In this document: positions 41,274 through 52,500 of the stretch, piece by piece
Layout of the letters: each line of letters begins with the position of its first letter
How positions within the stretch are numbered: the stretch's first letter is position 1
DNA from: Phytophthora colocasiae
Taxonomy: Eukaryota > Oomycota > Peronosporomycetes > Peronosporales > Peronosporaceae
Assembly: GCA_018806915.1 (NCBI GenBank)
Contig: JAGKQI010000037.1
Coordinates: 62,001-126,000, forward strand
Direction of reading: 5' to 3'
Length of the DNA stretch: 64,000 nucleotides
Notes under the pieces: generated by a model
What the model was told of the DNA's origin: nothing
The model's database searches: none
What the model saw: the letters and a program-made list of their open reading frames with translations, nothing else
Made by a program: the position numbers and the translations under genes

Positions 41274-43948
41274 GGAGAAGGAAGACCCGTGTACGAGTAA
41301 TAAATGGAGAGTGACATCTCTATAACGAGTCAGAGCTGGTGGTTACTAGCGAATGGTGGTGGAGGTGCTTCTAATGCTTTTAGGCGGTATTATGGCAGGG
41401 GTTGCGTCGACGAGAGAATAACTTTCGGCTGGGGTGAGTCAGTCTAATGGATGAGGTCAGTTGAGTGGAGTGCGTTCTGGAATGGTCTGGTCTGCTAACA
41501 TTCGCTAGGAGGCTGATCATCTGATCCAAACCAAGACTCGGAAGAATTCGTGTGAGAGCAATAAAAACAGATAAACACGTAAGGTGAGAAAAGCTGCAGC
41601 TTAAAGCCCTGCATTGATGTGATTAACTTATTAACGATAGTGTATTTTAGTAAGTTGTAGACCTTGAGTCAAGAAGGGCTTTCGTCTCGATAAGTCTGGG
41701 TATGACGTCACTATCAATACGATACATTGATGATGGCACTCGAGTGCAGCACAATGTATTTTCACTGAAACCCATGGAGAACTGGGCCTGTCGCACGCTA
41801 AAGCGCTGAAGCGAAACTTTGATCATGCCAAGCTGCTGACTCGGTCTCATGTTGAATGAAATCGTAAAGGCTACGTAGTAATCGATGGAGCCCGAACTCA
41901 CCTGGTCAGTTCTTGAGCAACATTGCCTATCGTCGACCAGCGAAGTCCTTCGAAGCACCCGTTGTTGGTCGGTAGCTGACGCTAGTAGCCACTCAACCAC
42001 CTCTCAAACTGAACAGCGAGCGACTTACGGAGACGGCACGGGGCTCTAGAATGGCCGCGATATCGCGAAATGACTCGTCTTCTGCCAACGCGTTTTCGAG
42101 ACCGCAACCTCCTCGCTGAGTCGTCCCTTTTCCATTTTGTGATAAGCTGAAAATTCTTGGAACGAAGACCAGGCAGCGATTGGGCAAATGAACCACAAAG
42201 AGACCGATCACTTGCGAGATATAACCATCTTGTGGTCTCCATATTTCTTCACTGCGAATTCAAAGGGGGTGAGTTAGTATATCTTCTGCTAAATTTTAAA
42301 CCACTTCGTGCTCCACAAACACTTCCGCTTCAGATGGCGGCAGGGACTTGTCCGCGGATCCAGCAATGATGAGAACAAGCACTCGCCACGCATTCCTTGC
42401 CTTGCTTGGCCTGACGAATTTACTCTTCTGGGTTAACTGTGAGTGAGAAGCGAGATCGGATAAGTTGGCTACGAGGCAGCGCAATGAAGGAGATGCTGGT
42501 GGAATCAAGAGCGGCTGACAACGTGAGTGGCATGCCGATTAGTGTTGACCCGCGTAGGACTAAGAGTAGAGCCAACAGAGAGCGGGAGCAGATACTTTTC
42601 CAGGCACAATGCCGACATCAAGATCGGGTAGCCCACGCGGAAGAATTGCCATCACCGGATCGATGACGACCGGACAAGAGTAGAACAGTAACGCTGCTGC
42701 AGGCGCAAGGGGTGGAAGATAACCGATTACGTCCGTACTTGCCTCGTATACTGTATGTCACTCTCAGTTGAACTTGTGAAGCTATGGCCGACTTCCACCA
42801 AGTTCCGGTATGCATTATCGGTTGCATCAACTTTCTGTGCGAAGCATATAATATATGCGCCATGGTGACGTTAGCTTATGCTCGTTTCACGTCCCGGGCA
42901 GACCAGGTTGGTCCTTGATGTCATTTGTTCCATCTTCGCAATAGTCTAGTAATAAGTTCGTTTCCCTGCATGCTGTGTGACCAGCTGCCGAGTTAGCCTA
43001 CTCTGTAGCTTGTCAGCGAACTGGACGGAGATCTTGGGCCAAGCTGAGCTCGCCGCATTCCGCGTCGACGACGTACATTGTATTGTGTCTGTAAGTGCTG
43101 ACTGTGGCCACCATCTCCACTTTCACAAGCGAATACCTAGTGCCCTATTAAATGCTGAGCACCCACAGACTCGATATCTATCGCAACGGCACGTTGTGTC
43201 TCCGCTCAACCGTTACGAAGTACGGCTGAGTATCATCTCCTTATCGACCATCGGACTTTCGTTTATGTCTCTCTGTCGTAGGTCGAGTGCTTCATGTGGC
43301 GCAATCAAACGTTTGCTCTCAAAACGGACTTGAGCCGCAAAGGGGACAGGCGTTGTCCTCTGCTACACAATAGCCGCAACCATCAAAGCTTCGCTGTCTT
43401 GAGTGTCCTTTCGGTAGTCGAGCCACGTACGTAATTACCACAACTGGCTACCACGACGTTCAGTACGGCCTCAACGTGTCGCACTTTCGAAAGTATACTG
43501 GCCACTCGCTTGGCAGACCCCTTCCAACGCAAACTAGACCGCTTCCAGTCGGTTTAACCGTTCACCGAGCGCAAGAGTTCCGACGACTTGGCGGCCGCTG
43601 TTGCGCGAGAGTTCCGTCGAAGAACTGGGTCGGACAAAACCATCGCGTAGGGCACAGCTTGTAGGACAAACCAGCGCTGGAAAGACGCAAAAGGGTGGAA
43701 GACTGGTGCTGAAGTTACCGCTAGTGCCATGCCAGCCACGTCGAGCTCTACTTCTTCCACCGGTCTTTCCCCTAACGCATGTCGCCACCGTTCTTACTCC
43801 ACAGAATCTGGCCAAGTGGCCCTTCACTCGGCACTTTAGAATTTGCCGTGGCAGATCACAACCAAGGCATCGGTAGTTCAGCTCTCGGTCGTCACTTACT
43901 ATACTCAAACACAAGAGTCTTCAATTACCGGGAATCTCCACTTCAACC
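41274..43948. other. 2.7-kb stretch without a recognised gene
   Basis: Only short frames of up to 126 codons on either strand, none with a known domain. One minus frame (41647-42000) has a GTGAGTT at a possible exon edge, and a plus frame near 42530-42660 is basic. The right part is presumably the promoter region of the RWP-RK gene. I cannot support a gene here. Confidence 0.5.
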
Positions 43949-44968
43949 ATGACTTGCCCGTTACCTTCTGTGCACACGATCGCGCCGCCACCAGCAGCAT
44001 TCCCAGCCTTGCCAGGCATGATACGGCACCAAAATTCGCTCGCGGTATCTTACGCTTCGTATGTCGTCCGTGTCCACACAAGGCACGGTATCAAGACATT
44101 GTCTTTTGACGTTCTGGCTGAGCTGTTCACGTTCACCGCTAAGAAAGCTGCAGAAGATCTCGGTATCAGCAGCCGAACGCTCATCCGGGTGTGCCGTTCG
44201 CTGGGGATCCGTCGCTGGCCGTACTTGGGATTCCGAAGTGAGAAGAACGTGGAACGTATTCGCCTGGAGGCCATGGAGAATCTACGCCGCAAGCTGGAGA
44301 AGGAAGGCGAATCGTTGCCCACCGCAGTACTTCACCCCAACGCACCAAGCCTTCGTGGCGCCAGCGCAAAGCGCTTACTTCAAGTGAAGATGCCGCAGCT
44401 GGGCTTGCCGTCGCTGCAGAGGTCAGTACCAGCTAAAATATCTGCTGTGCGTACAGGCTCCTGGTGTTCCTCTCCAACGCTCTCCAATGCCACTTCAACC
44501 GTTTCCATCTCGGACGACGATGAGCGGATGTCTGAGTCGGATGATGGCGAGTTCTTAGCCAGCGCGCCGATGCCAGTGCAATCTACGTCATCGTTCCCTG
44601 CCCCATACGCCCCAGCAGCAGCCCCATTATTGACCCCACCGCCCAAGGTTCATGGATTCAATCTCGACCTTCAGCGTGTCAGTCCAAGCAAGGAAACAAG
44701 CGCCACCTTCCCGACTGTAAGCCCGTGTCTAAAAAGTAGCTCCTGGACAGCCCCGAGAATCTCCACGGAAACAACTGCTCCATCTAGGCCGGCGTCGTCA
44801 CCGATTCCTTCGTTAAACCTATTGGTTGACGCCTCCATCCTGACCAGCTTCAAAAACGACACGCCACCAGTGAACGCCACTCAAGAGAGCAGTGCCCGCC
44901 TGACGCACCAACTTCCCACCGGTCTTCGTACCATGTCCATGCAGGACATTCTGACGTTGCGTCACTGA
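43949..44968 (+). CDS. RWP-RK domain protein (putative transcription factor)
   Basis: 339 residues. At about residues 50-110 lies an RWP-RK-like DNA-binding domain: FDVLAELF, the helix KKAAEDLGISSRTLIRVCR, then RRWPYLGFRSEKN in place of the textbook RWPxRK, and an arginine-rich helix. The rest is Ser/Pro-rich and disordered with an acidic patch (SDDDERMSESDDGE). RWP-RK proteins bind DNA in plants, algae and oomycetes; targets here are unknown. It converges with the 7TM-INPP4 gene, with 113 bp between the stops. The N-terminal ~40 residues before the domain are uncertain. Confidence 0.85.
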   Translation: MTCPLPSVHTIAPPPAAFPALPGMIRHQNSLAVSYASYVVRVHTRHGIKTLSFDVLAELFTFTAKKAAEDLGISSRTLIRVCRSLGIRRWPYLGFRSEKNVERIRLEAMENLRRKLEKEGESLPTAVLHPNAPSLRGASAKRLLQVKMPQLGLPSLQRSVPAKISAVRTGSWCSSPTLSNATSTVSISDDDERMSESDDGEFLASAPMPVQSTSSFPAPYAPAAAPLLTPPPKVHGFNLDLQRVSPSKETSATFPTVSPCLKSSSWTAPRISTETTAPSRPASSPIPSLNLLVDASILTSFKNDTPPVNATQESSARLTHQLPTGLRTMSMQDILTLRH

Positions 44969-45081
44969 ACACTTCATGTCTTACCAGTGTCCTCCACTTC
45001 TCCGTTCGTACCGTTTGGTCTAGTTAACAATAATCAACTCAAAATCCTGCTCAAAATTCGTTCCAGAACACGCCGAACACC

Positions 45082-48000
45082 CTACGAATACGCCCGACTT
45101 CCACCTCCTGTGCCAGGTGGGCATTGGTAATCCTGGGGCAGCATGTAATTCTGGAGTGCACTGAAGCAATATTGTGCTTTGCCAATGTTCTTTCGTGCGT
45201 TTTCACGGCGGACGCCATACGTTCGAAGGAGGTTCGTGAAGGCCTCCATGTCCTCAGCCAACAAACCATGCGAGCACACAAGCAGATTCGCTTCTTCGAG
45301 CGTGATCGACATGGACGTGCGATCTTTGGCCGATTTGCACATCGTCACACGGCCGCCCCCAACAGATCGGGCGATGGAGGATGACAAACTAAGAATGGCC
45401 ATACGCTTAGATCGACCGGAGCGCTGTGTGCAGCCCTTAAGAGTCATCAGAGATGTCTGAATGCGATCAAGGTCCTCCGCATCGTAGATTGGAGCCGACG
45501 TATGATCTCTGCGCTGCTTCTTGGAAACCCAATCTGCGAATTTGTTAACGTACGCCTCCAATTCGACCACGTTCTCGGCATTGATTTCCTTCTGTAGCGA
45601 ATCCTTCCCGACTGTGTTAGCAACCGTCTGCATTTCATTCATCCCTTGCGAGAAGATCACGGGAACTACTCGAATCGCCCTCTGGAACAAGAACTTCGCA
45701 CGCATCTTCTGCTCTGGCGTCGATAACGACAAATAAATAGCTCCTGAGACTGCGTCCTGCCCTGGAACTCTGTGCATACTACGATCAGGGAAATCGCTTG
45801 CACGGCGTGTGATGATCGGAAGCTCGATTGTGATGCCTGAAGGCCCAGAAGTGATCGAGACACGGAAAGCAGCAGCGCGCGGTGATTTCACAGGCCGCAG
45901 CTTGATGTGGACTCGTCCGAGCTCTCTGACGGCCTCTACCGTGTCACCCAGCATTCCTAACTCGTTCCCGTAAGTTGATAGTAAACTTTCCACTGAAAAT
46001 AAAAAGCCAACCCGTGTCAGCATTTCGAGATAATCGATACCGCAGGCTTTCAGAGGGTGAGGACCGAAATCGCGGTGATCGTGCGTATGCACGTAAAGAG
46101 TTTGCTGGAAACACGTAACCAGTGCACTCATCGCCTGGCAAAAAGCCACTTCCAGCCGCCTCTCCACATCCCATTTGAGCTCATTGTACTTGCGTTCGAG
46201 CGCGTTCATTGTAAGATCGGAGCTTGCTTGTGCTTCATTCACTAAACGTGAGTGGAGTTTCTCCAGTTCATCGCGCTTTTGCCGAACACCACCCGTCTTG
46301 AAACCATAAACGTGGGCAGCAAAAGCTCCGACTGTTGTAGTACCGTACATTCGGTGTTTGTAAAAGGGAGGTCGGCCTTTTGCATTCGTATCAATCCTCA
46401 TCGATGTCTTCTTCATTTCAACTCCGGACACCGATCCTTGGGACGATGATAAACTTCCACTGTTCGGTTTTGCATCATCACTATCTAGCTCACTTAAGAT
46501 GACATCAGCCACAATGTCGATAGCATCCGAAGTATCAACATTGTCATCCAGTCCGTAAATGCTCTGAAACTCTTCTTCGGTGATTCCCATTGCAACAATG
46601 GTTTCTGCTAACTTCCGCTGCTCCGAAGGAACGCAAACATTCTGACCAGTAGCTCCCTTATTCACAATTGTTTCTGCAGAATCGAATGAGATCACACGCC
46701 GACGTAGCGCCTCAACAGGTTCCAGGGGCGATTCTTTAGCCGGCGACAGTAATTCTTCTTTTCCATCCTTGATATCGTCGTCTAAAAGCTGCACGAAATC
46801 ACGCATGCTTGACTCTCTGGACAGCTGTAAGGGTGAGGCCATGACGCTCCCCACGAATGAATTCACAAGACGAGCATAACGCGCGGCACTGGTTTGGTCG
46901 CCAATTTGGACATCCTTTTCTGATGTAGGATACGCGTTGCCCACTGTCATCAGTTGTTGGTGAAGGTTTAGCGCCAGAAAGCGCAGATCGGCGTCTGCTT
47001 TCATGGTGCTTGGTTTAAAAGTAAGCCCTGCATGCTGAGTAGCTCCATACCGCAAAATTGAGTCCTCCACCTCCGAAATATATTGCTCCATCGTCTTGAC
47101 AAGTTCTAACCGCCATTTCCGCTTTTTCCGCTCGACAACATCATCCTGTATCTGGATGATCATCTCAGACAGCATTCCAATGCTGGTTGCTGGCTTAGCC
47201 CGGTTCTCAAGAGTAAAGGAAGAACTCATGCCAGAAGTAGTCGATTTCAACGATTCCGATTCATCAGTCGACTGGAGCGGATGGGCTGTGTCATGTTCCC
47301 GCACCGTACCAAGGGATCTCGGAGAAGTTGGGATCACCGAGGGGAACGAGTAGCCACCAACACTTGGAGTTGACAGTTGACTAGAAGGAGTCGATGAGGA
47401 GCTTTCGTCGCCATCTTCCAGCGCGATCTCGCGTTTTAGAGAATCCAATTTCACCAGTAAGTCCGATAATATCAACTGCAAAAGTTGATAAGGTACCTCC
47501 CACGTGTACACACTTTCGATCAGCTCTTCTTCGACTAGCATTTTACCTTGCGTTCGTTGCGAGGTAGACGCAAGGTTAATCATCTGCTGAGCGATCTCTG
47601 AATACACTGAACCATCATGAGCTGAATCATCCTCCGCATCAGCACTTTTACATCCAATATACATGAACGACCGAGTGATGCGTTCAAGTCCATCAGTAGA
47701 CATTCCGGTATGCAAACCCTTTACTTCGGCTTCACATCGGATAACGATTTCACCCGAAGATCGCGTCCGAGATAAAGGGGAATATAGCGAAAAAATAGCT
47801 GCCCGGCCGACTGCTATGGTTGACCCCACCATAAACGAAGCCAGCGGAACAAGGGGGTCGCCAACAAGCCATTGACTATTCAAGTCCTCCAGCGAGTTCA
47901 GGTTTCGAACCGAGTACACTGAAGCGCGGAGCAAGTCTTGTTCGCGCATTTCAACAGCCAGCATCATGTGAAAACACGGATCTTCTGAGTAGGATATTTC

Positions 48001-49461
48001 AGTTCGACCGATCTCGGCCAGCACTCCGCCTGTCTCGGCATTCATCAAATGCAGAACCACGAACGACGATGACCTCACTGATGACATTGAGGGCAGCGTC
48101 AAGTTGAAGCACTGAAATGATAGCCATGCGCAGGGAGTCAGCGAACCAGACTGCGCTGGCCACCCGAATTTGTTGACCAATGATTCATCCATTCCGGCTC
48201 CCTGCTTCGCATGCATCTCGTATTCAAGCGAGCCCACTGATAAACTGCCACTGCACGTGGAGTCAAGCCCAGAAGATGATTGCTTCTCTTTGCTTCCACC
48301 GCCCAAATGGTGTCGGACGACGTGCTCCAGTCGACGTCTAGCCCGATCTAGCACGCCATTCCCGAGGCCTAACGACAGCGGACTCGGCCGACGACCAAGC
48401 GTTAAATATCTAACCTGCAAACCTGGAGGTGAATTCAGTCGTTCCTCTGGGCGATTCGTTGCCGCTACAAGTAGCGGTCGAGTCCTCACTTCCTGCTCCA
48501 GTAACGGCGTGGTCTCGGATGTCACTCTTCCATTGTTATAGCTGAGACTTCTTCTAGATGGGATCTCGAGTGTGGGCTCCACCTCCCACATAAGCACTAG
48601 GAACAGCACACACGGCACAATCTCTGGGATGGCATAACCCACCACGACACACACATCTGGGCTGTGAATATCTCCGCACCCTTGGTGTGAGAAGGGTCTC
48701 TGCACGTACATAATTGTCCTAAATAGAAACAACACAGAGCAGGCTCCCATCACGAAAATGGTGAACCTTAACGCTCTTGTCAGCTTCTTCTCCACTTTCT
48801 CGTCAAGTCTGCGCCGTAGTCCGTCCCCCGATGGCTTCAACACTCTCTCCACTCGATGGCGCATCTGCCACGTCGAGTACAAAAGCCCCAACGAGCTTGC
48901 CAAGCTTCCTGTAGCGATGAATAATACCGGCAGCACACCTGTCCATAAGGTCGACTTGTTGATCTTGGCTTGAGCATGCTTCGCCTCGGCCACTTTGGCC
49001 TCATGGAGTACTGATAGACCTAAAACCGTGGCGTAAAATAGACCATTGGACACGATAAAGGCTACCCAAAGTCTTCTGGAGCGTCGGGAGACCTTGGGGT
49101 TGGCGATATCGAGCCAGAACAACGTCTGGAACAGCACGAGGCTGAAGAAAAGACACAGAGAAGCTCTATTCAACAAATTGCGAGCCACATCTCGGCCCAA
49201 GAATGAAGCGGCGCGAAAGAAAGCGAATAAAACCATCCATTGCTGGAACGTGCTGCGTTGAGAGCGCTGCGACCGTGAAGACAGCGCACGACAGGCCGCA
49301 ACAAGCGCCAGCGTCAGGTACAAAGCCACACATAAAAGCTCCAGACCAGGGGACGCCTGTGGGAGGAACACGAGACCGTCGTCCGGCGCCGGCGCAGCTT
49401 CAGCTTCAACGGCAGGAGCGGGCATCCCGGTGGGAGAGTGATTGTATAATATTTTTTTCAT
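45082..49461 (-). CDS. 7TM - C2-like - INPP4-type phosphoinositide phosphatase
   Basis: 1459 residues, no introns seen. The N-terminus (about 25-325) has seven hydrophobic segments, TOM1/THH1- or GPCR-like. About 430-570 looks like a C2-type region. A long central region holds Ser-rich linkers and a UBA-like stretch near 985-1010 (EEFQSIYGL). The C-terminal third has the inositol polyphosphate 4-phosphatase domain with the exact CX5R active site CKSAKDRTS at about residue 1374. It should remove the 4-phosphate from phosphoinositides at a membrane. Fusions of 7TM domains to such effectors are known in oomycetes as GPCR-bigrams. An alternative start is the Met at 49425. Only 57 bp separate it from the stop of the upstream gene on the same strand. 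Confidence 0.9.
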   Translation of the reverse strand: MKKILYNHSPTGMPAPAVEAEAAPAPDDGLVFLPQASPGLELLCVALYLTLALVAACRALSSRSQRSQRSTFQQWMVLFAFFRAASFLGRDVARNLLNRASLCLFFSLVLFQTLFWLDIANPKVSRRSRRLWVAFIVSNGLFYATVLGLSVLHEAKVAEAKHAQAKINKSTLWTGVLPVLFIATGSLASSLGLLYSTWQMRHRVERVLKPSGDGLRRRLDEKVEKKLTRALRFTIFVMGACSVLFLFRTIMYVQRPFSHQGCGDIHSPDVCVVVGYAIPEIVPCVLFLVLMWEVEPTLEIPSRRSLSYNNGRVTSETTPLLEQEVRTRPLLVAATNRPEERLNSPPGLQVRYLTLGRRPSPLSLGLGNGVLDRARRRLEHVVRHHLGGGSKEKQSSSGLDSTCSGSLSVGSLEYEMHAKQGAGMDESLVNKFGWPAQSGSLTPCAWLSFQCFNLTLPSMSSVRSSSFVVLHLMNAETGGVLAEIGRTEISYSEDPCFHMMLAVEMREQDLLRASVYSVRNLNSLEDLNSQWLVGDPLVPLASFMVGSTIAVGRAAIFSLYSPLSRTRSSGEIVIRCEAEVKGLHTGMSTDGLERITRSFMYIGCKSADAEDDSAHDGSVYSEIAQQMINLASTSQRTQGKMLVEEELIESVYTWEVPYQLLQLILSDLLVKLDSLKREIALEDGDESSSSTPSSQLSTPSVGGYSFPSVIPTSPRSLGTVREHDTAHPLQSTDESESLKSTTSGMSSSFTLENRAKPATSIGMLSEMIIQIQDDVVERKKRKWRLELVKTMEQYISEVEDSILRYGATQHAGLTFKPSTMKADADLRFLALNLHQQLMTVGNAYPTSEKDVQIGDQTSAARYARLVNSFVGSVMASPLQLSRESSMRDFVQLLDDDIKDGKEELLSPAKESPLEPVEALRRRVISFDSAETIVNKGATGQNVCVPSEQRKLAETIVAMGITEEEFQSIYGLDDNVDTSDAIDIVADVILSELDSDDAKPNSGSLSSSQGSVSGVEMKKTSMRIDTNAKGRPPFYKHRMYGTTTVGAFAAHVYGFKTGGVRQKRDELEKLHSRLVNEAQASSDLTMNALERKYNELKWDVERRLEVAFCQAMSALVTCFQQTLYVHTHDHRDFGPHPLKACGIDYLEMLTRVGFLFSVESLLSTYGNELGMLGDTVEAVRELGRVHIKLRPVKSPRAAAFRVSITSGPSGITIELPIITRRASDFPDRSMHRVPGQDAVSGAIYLSLSTPEQKMRAKFLFQRAIRVVPVIFSQGMNEMQTVANTVGKDSLQKEINAENVVELEAYVNKFADWVSKKQRRDHTSAPIYDAEDLDRIQTSLMTLKGCTQRSGRSKRMAILSLSSSIARSVGGGRVTMCKSAKDRTSMSITLEEANLLVCSHGLLAEDMEAFTNLLRTYGVRRENARKNIGKAQYCFSALQNYMLPQDYQCPPGTGGGSRAYS

Positions 49462-49518
49462 GAAAAATAATACTAAAGATGGCTACATTTGTTTTTGTAT
49501 TATATGAGTCAGCATGAC

Positions 49519-52500
49519 TTATTTCTTGGACTGTTGCTTTTTGAGCGCCTTTAATAATGCGCTTTGAGCATCAGTTGGCTTGATTTTTTGTGTAGTTGTT
49601 GGACGTGGAGACGTTTGTGAGTCGTTGGGATTGATTGCACTTGGAGGTCGGAACGGAGGCTGTTTCGAGAGTAACATGTATGCACCGAACGGCTTGACCT
49701 CTTCAGCTTTTGGTAACGTTTTAGGACTTTCAGATGTTTCCGTTGCTGCCCGACTCTCGATGTCACTACTGGAGGTTTGATGAAACTCTTCGGATATAAC
49801 TGGTGTCACTTTATCACGGTCTCGTGGTTCGATCGAAGATATAAGCTCACTCTCGCTGTCGGATACTGGAATAGTTATCTTGTTGTCCATGTTCTTCTGT
49901 GCTCGTTTTGTTGGAGATAGCGTCACGGCTGCTCTGGCTGCTGTTGGAATGTCTGCACCACTTTCACCACCATATCGTACGGGATTTTCGGCGTGTAGTT
50001 GCTCCTGGTGCTTCTTCTTCAAGACCGACTCGAGCGCGCGTTTCTTGGGCGACAGTTTCCGATTCTGCCAAAACACGTACGTGCCAGTGGGGTTTAACTT
50101 CGCAGCAGTCTCTTCATCATTAGACAACAGGTGTTCATTTCCCTCGTGTATTGGTGCAGTTCTTGAACTCTTTCCTTGCTGCTGCACCGGCAGATTCCTC
50201 CCACTGACTTTCCGCATCAGTTTGTGCGCTAGGGATTCACGACGGTCTTGAAGCTCTCGCAGAAGATTTTGTCGCTTCACAACGAGTTCTGCCCGTGGAT
50301 CTGCACGAAGCCCGAACCGATCGGAGGGGCTCACGAGCTTTTCGTTGATGGATTTCTTGAATGTTGGTTGCTTGGCATTTTCTTGGCTTTGGGTCTCGAG
50401 CTGTTGATGATACTCGCGCACGCAGTGCATGCCATAGAGGAAGTGCTCAAAGTCCACGAGGTCAGCATACGCCGGGTCAAACGCTTCCAGCAGCTCTCGA
50501 ACTTTTGTCACTGGAACATGAACGCCCAAGTCGTACACCGCCTTCGCAATAGCCGTATACGAGATTAAGCCCAGCTTAGCTGCATCCACCGACGTGAACA
50601 ACAGTTTGAACGCATCAATCTCATCCTCAGTGAAGTACTTGAGTGTCTTTCGCAGCACATCCCTTCTGCGGACAGCTAGGAGTCGATGCTGCTCTTGTTT
50701 CCGATCTCGAAGTTGGCGAAGATACCGTGCACGGGTGACTCGTGTGAGCAACCAGCGTTGGATACGGACGGCAGCACTGTAGCGGAGGCGTTCATACAGC
50801 GTGAGTGATGCTCCGTGCTCAAGCGCTTTTGTGTCTTGTGGGCCAATGCGTAGTAGAGCACGCCCACGCCGGATGACTCTCGCTATTACCGTGTGAGACC
50901 ACCAGTGATGCAGTGTGCGAGCGACGATGGACGCGAAGATCACGATTGGCTCTGCTACCAGTTCCTGAATCGCTACACCGATGGACCAGGCAAGAACACA
51001 GCGCCAAGATGTCACCAAGCCAAGCTCCACTGCACTAATGGCGACTACGTACGCCATGACCGCCAACCATATCAGACAGATCGCGAACACCACGTACACG
51101 ATCGATGCTGGGTAGGGAACGTCTGTGGAATCTGCATCAGGAGGCGCATTATCTGCAAGGAGGGGCCCTTTGTTGTCGCTTTGACGCTTTAGACCTGGCA
51201 CAGGGCTGGAAATCTGTATCTGGTTACGGTTCAATGGTGCTGCAGCCAGCTCATTAGCCATCGAGGGTGCAACGCTGTCCAAACTCGATGCCAGTATTTG
51301 CGAGCGTAGTTTCCCGCGTGTAGGAGCAGCAATTTTCAGCCCAACAACAGTCTCAAACGTCTCACGTACGTCGCGCTTCTCGTCGTTAGTAGTGCCAGAA
51401 TCGGGCACTCGCACCTTGAGACTAGAATCTTTAGAAATGACTAGTTCACGCGCTAGAAAAAGCGAAGACAGGATCATCAAGAACAGAATTCCAGCCGCAG
51501 TTAGTGCACAGTACGTCGCTACGTCCGCTCCTGACTGAAACCGAGCGAGCATGCCTGCACGGCATCCCGGTAAGGTGGTGAACTCCTGCTTTGTTTCGGT
51601 CAAAACAGCACCGCTTACACTCAAAGCTTCGTACGTGACATCGACAAGATCTCCTTCAGGACAAGGCAAGAATGGAGCATTCGTAGCATCCCAGAACCCG
51701 CAACACCTCATTTCTTGCTGGACGTTGTCCTTCGCGTTACCTATGAGCTCTGTGTTCCATGCTTCCTCAAGGCGCTCGGCGACGCTGAAGCCTGTGGCAC
51801 GTACACTCCAGCTATTCAACGCACTGGCGTCATCCTGCACCACTTCGTGAATCATGAACACCGTTAAGAGAACTGCACCGAGTGCCAGCACAGCGGTAAT
51901 CGCTACAACGACCAGTATCACAATGGATGGAGCCGCCTTGCGACGATATGAGCGCTTGAGATGCTGCTCCCTCATGTCGTTAGCTACTGCACTAAGTAAA
52001 CCGACGATGATAAGCCCGCAAGCGAGGGCTAGAAGCTCGAAAACGTTCCCGTCAAGTGGCACTCCGTAGAGAGAATTGTTATAGCCCAGTCGAAGTATCC
52101 CAAGAAGCGTCGCAAGTGCACAGCCTCCAAGAAACAGGATCGCCCCGCATGTCTGGAATGTCACCGCTACGAACCGTGCAAGCCATACAAACCAGCGCTC
52201 CTCAGTCGTTGTTTGTGTAATTCCTAGCGTCGAAGCATCGCTCCTTAAGGCCGACTGCTCTGCCGTTGCAAATGAATTCGACCGACGTCGAAACCACGGT
52301 GTTCGGAATAGCAGAACTTTTTCCTTCCGCTGTCGAGCGGTGGCGACTTCCTGCGTTTCTTCATCAGATCGGTGACGAATATGTTCGAATAGAGCGACGG
52401 TAGCTGTCTGTACTGCAAGACCTACGGCTCCTCCATAGGCCAGACCAAGACCAAGCAATACTCCTGCACCTGGTTGCGAGCAAGACTTCAGTGCTGTACG

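Noticed and set aside
41640..43914. Several 70-126 codon frames on both strands
   Set aside because: No recognisable domain and no consistent splice pattern; kept only as an unassigned stretch.
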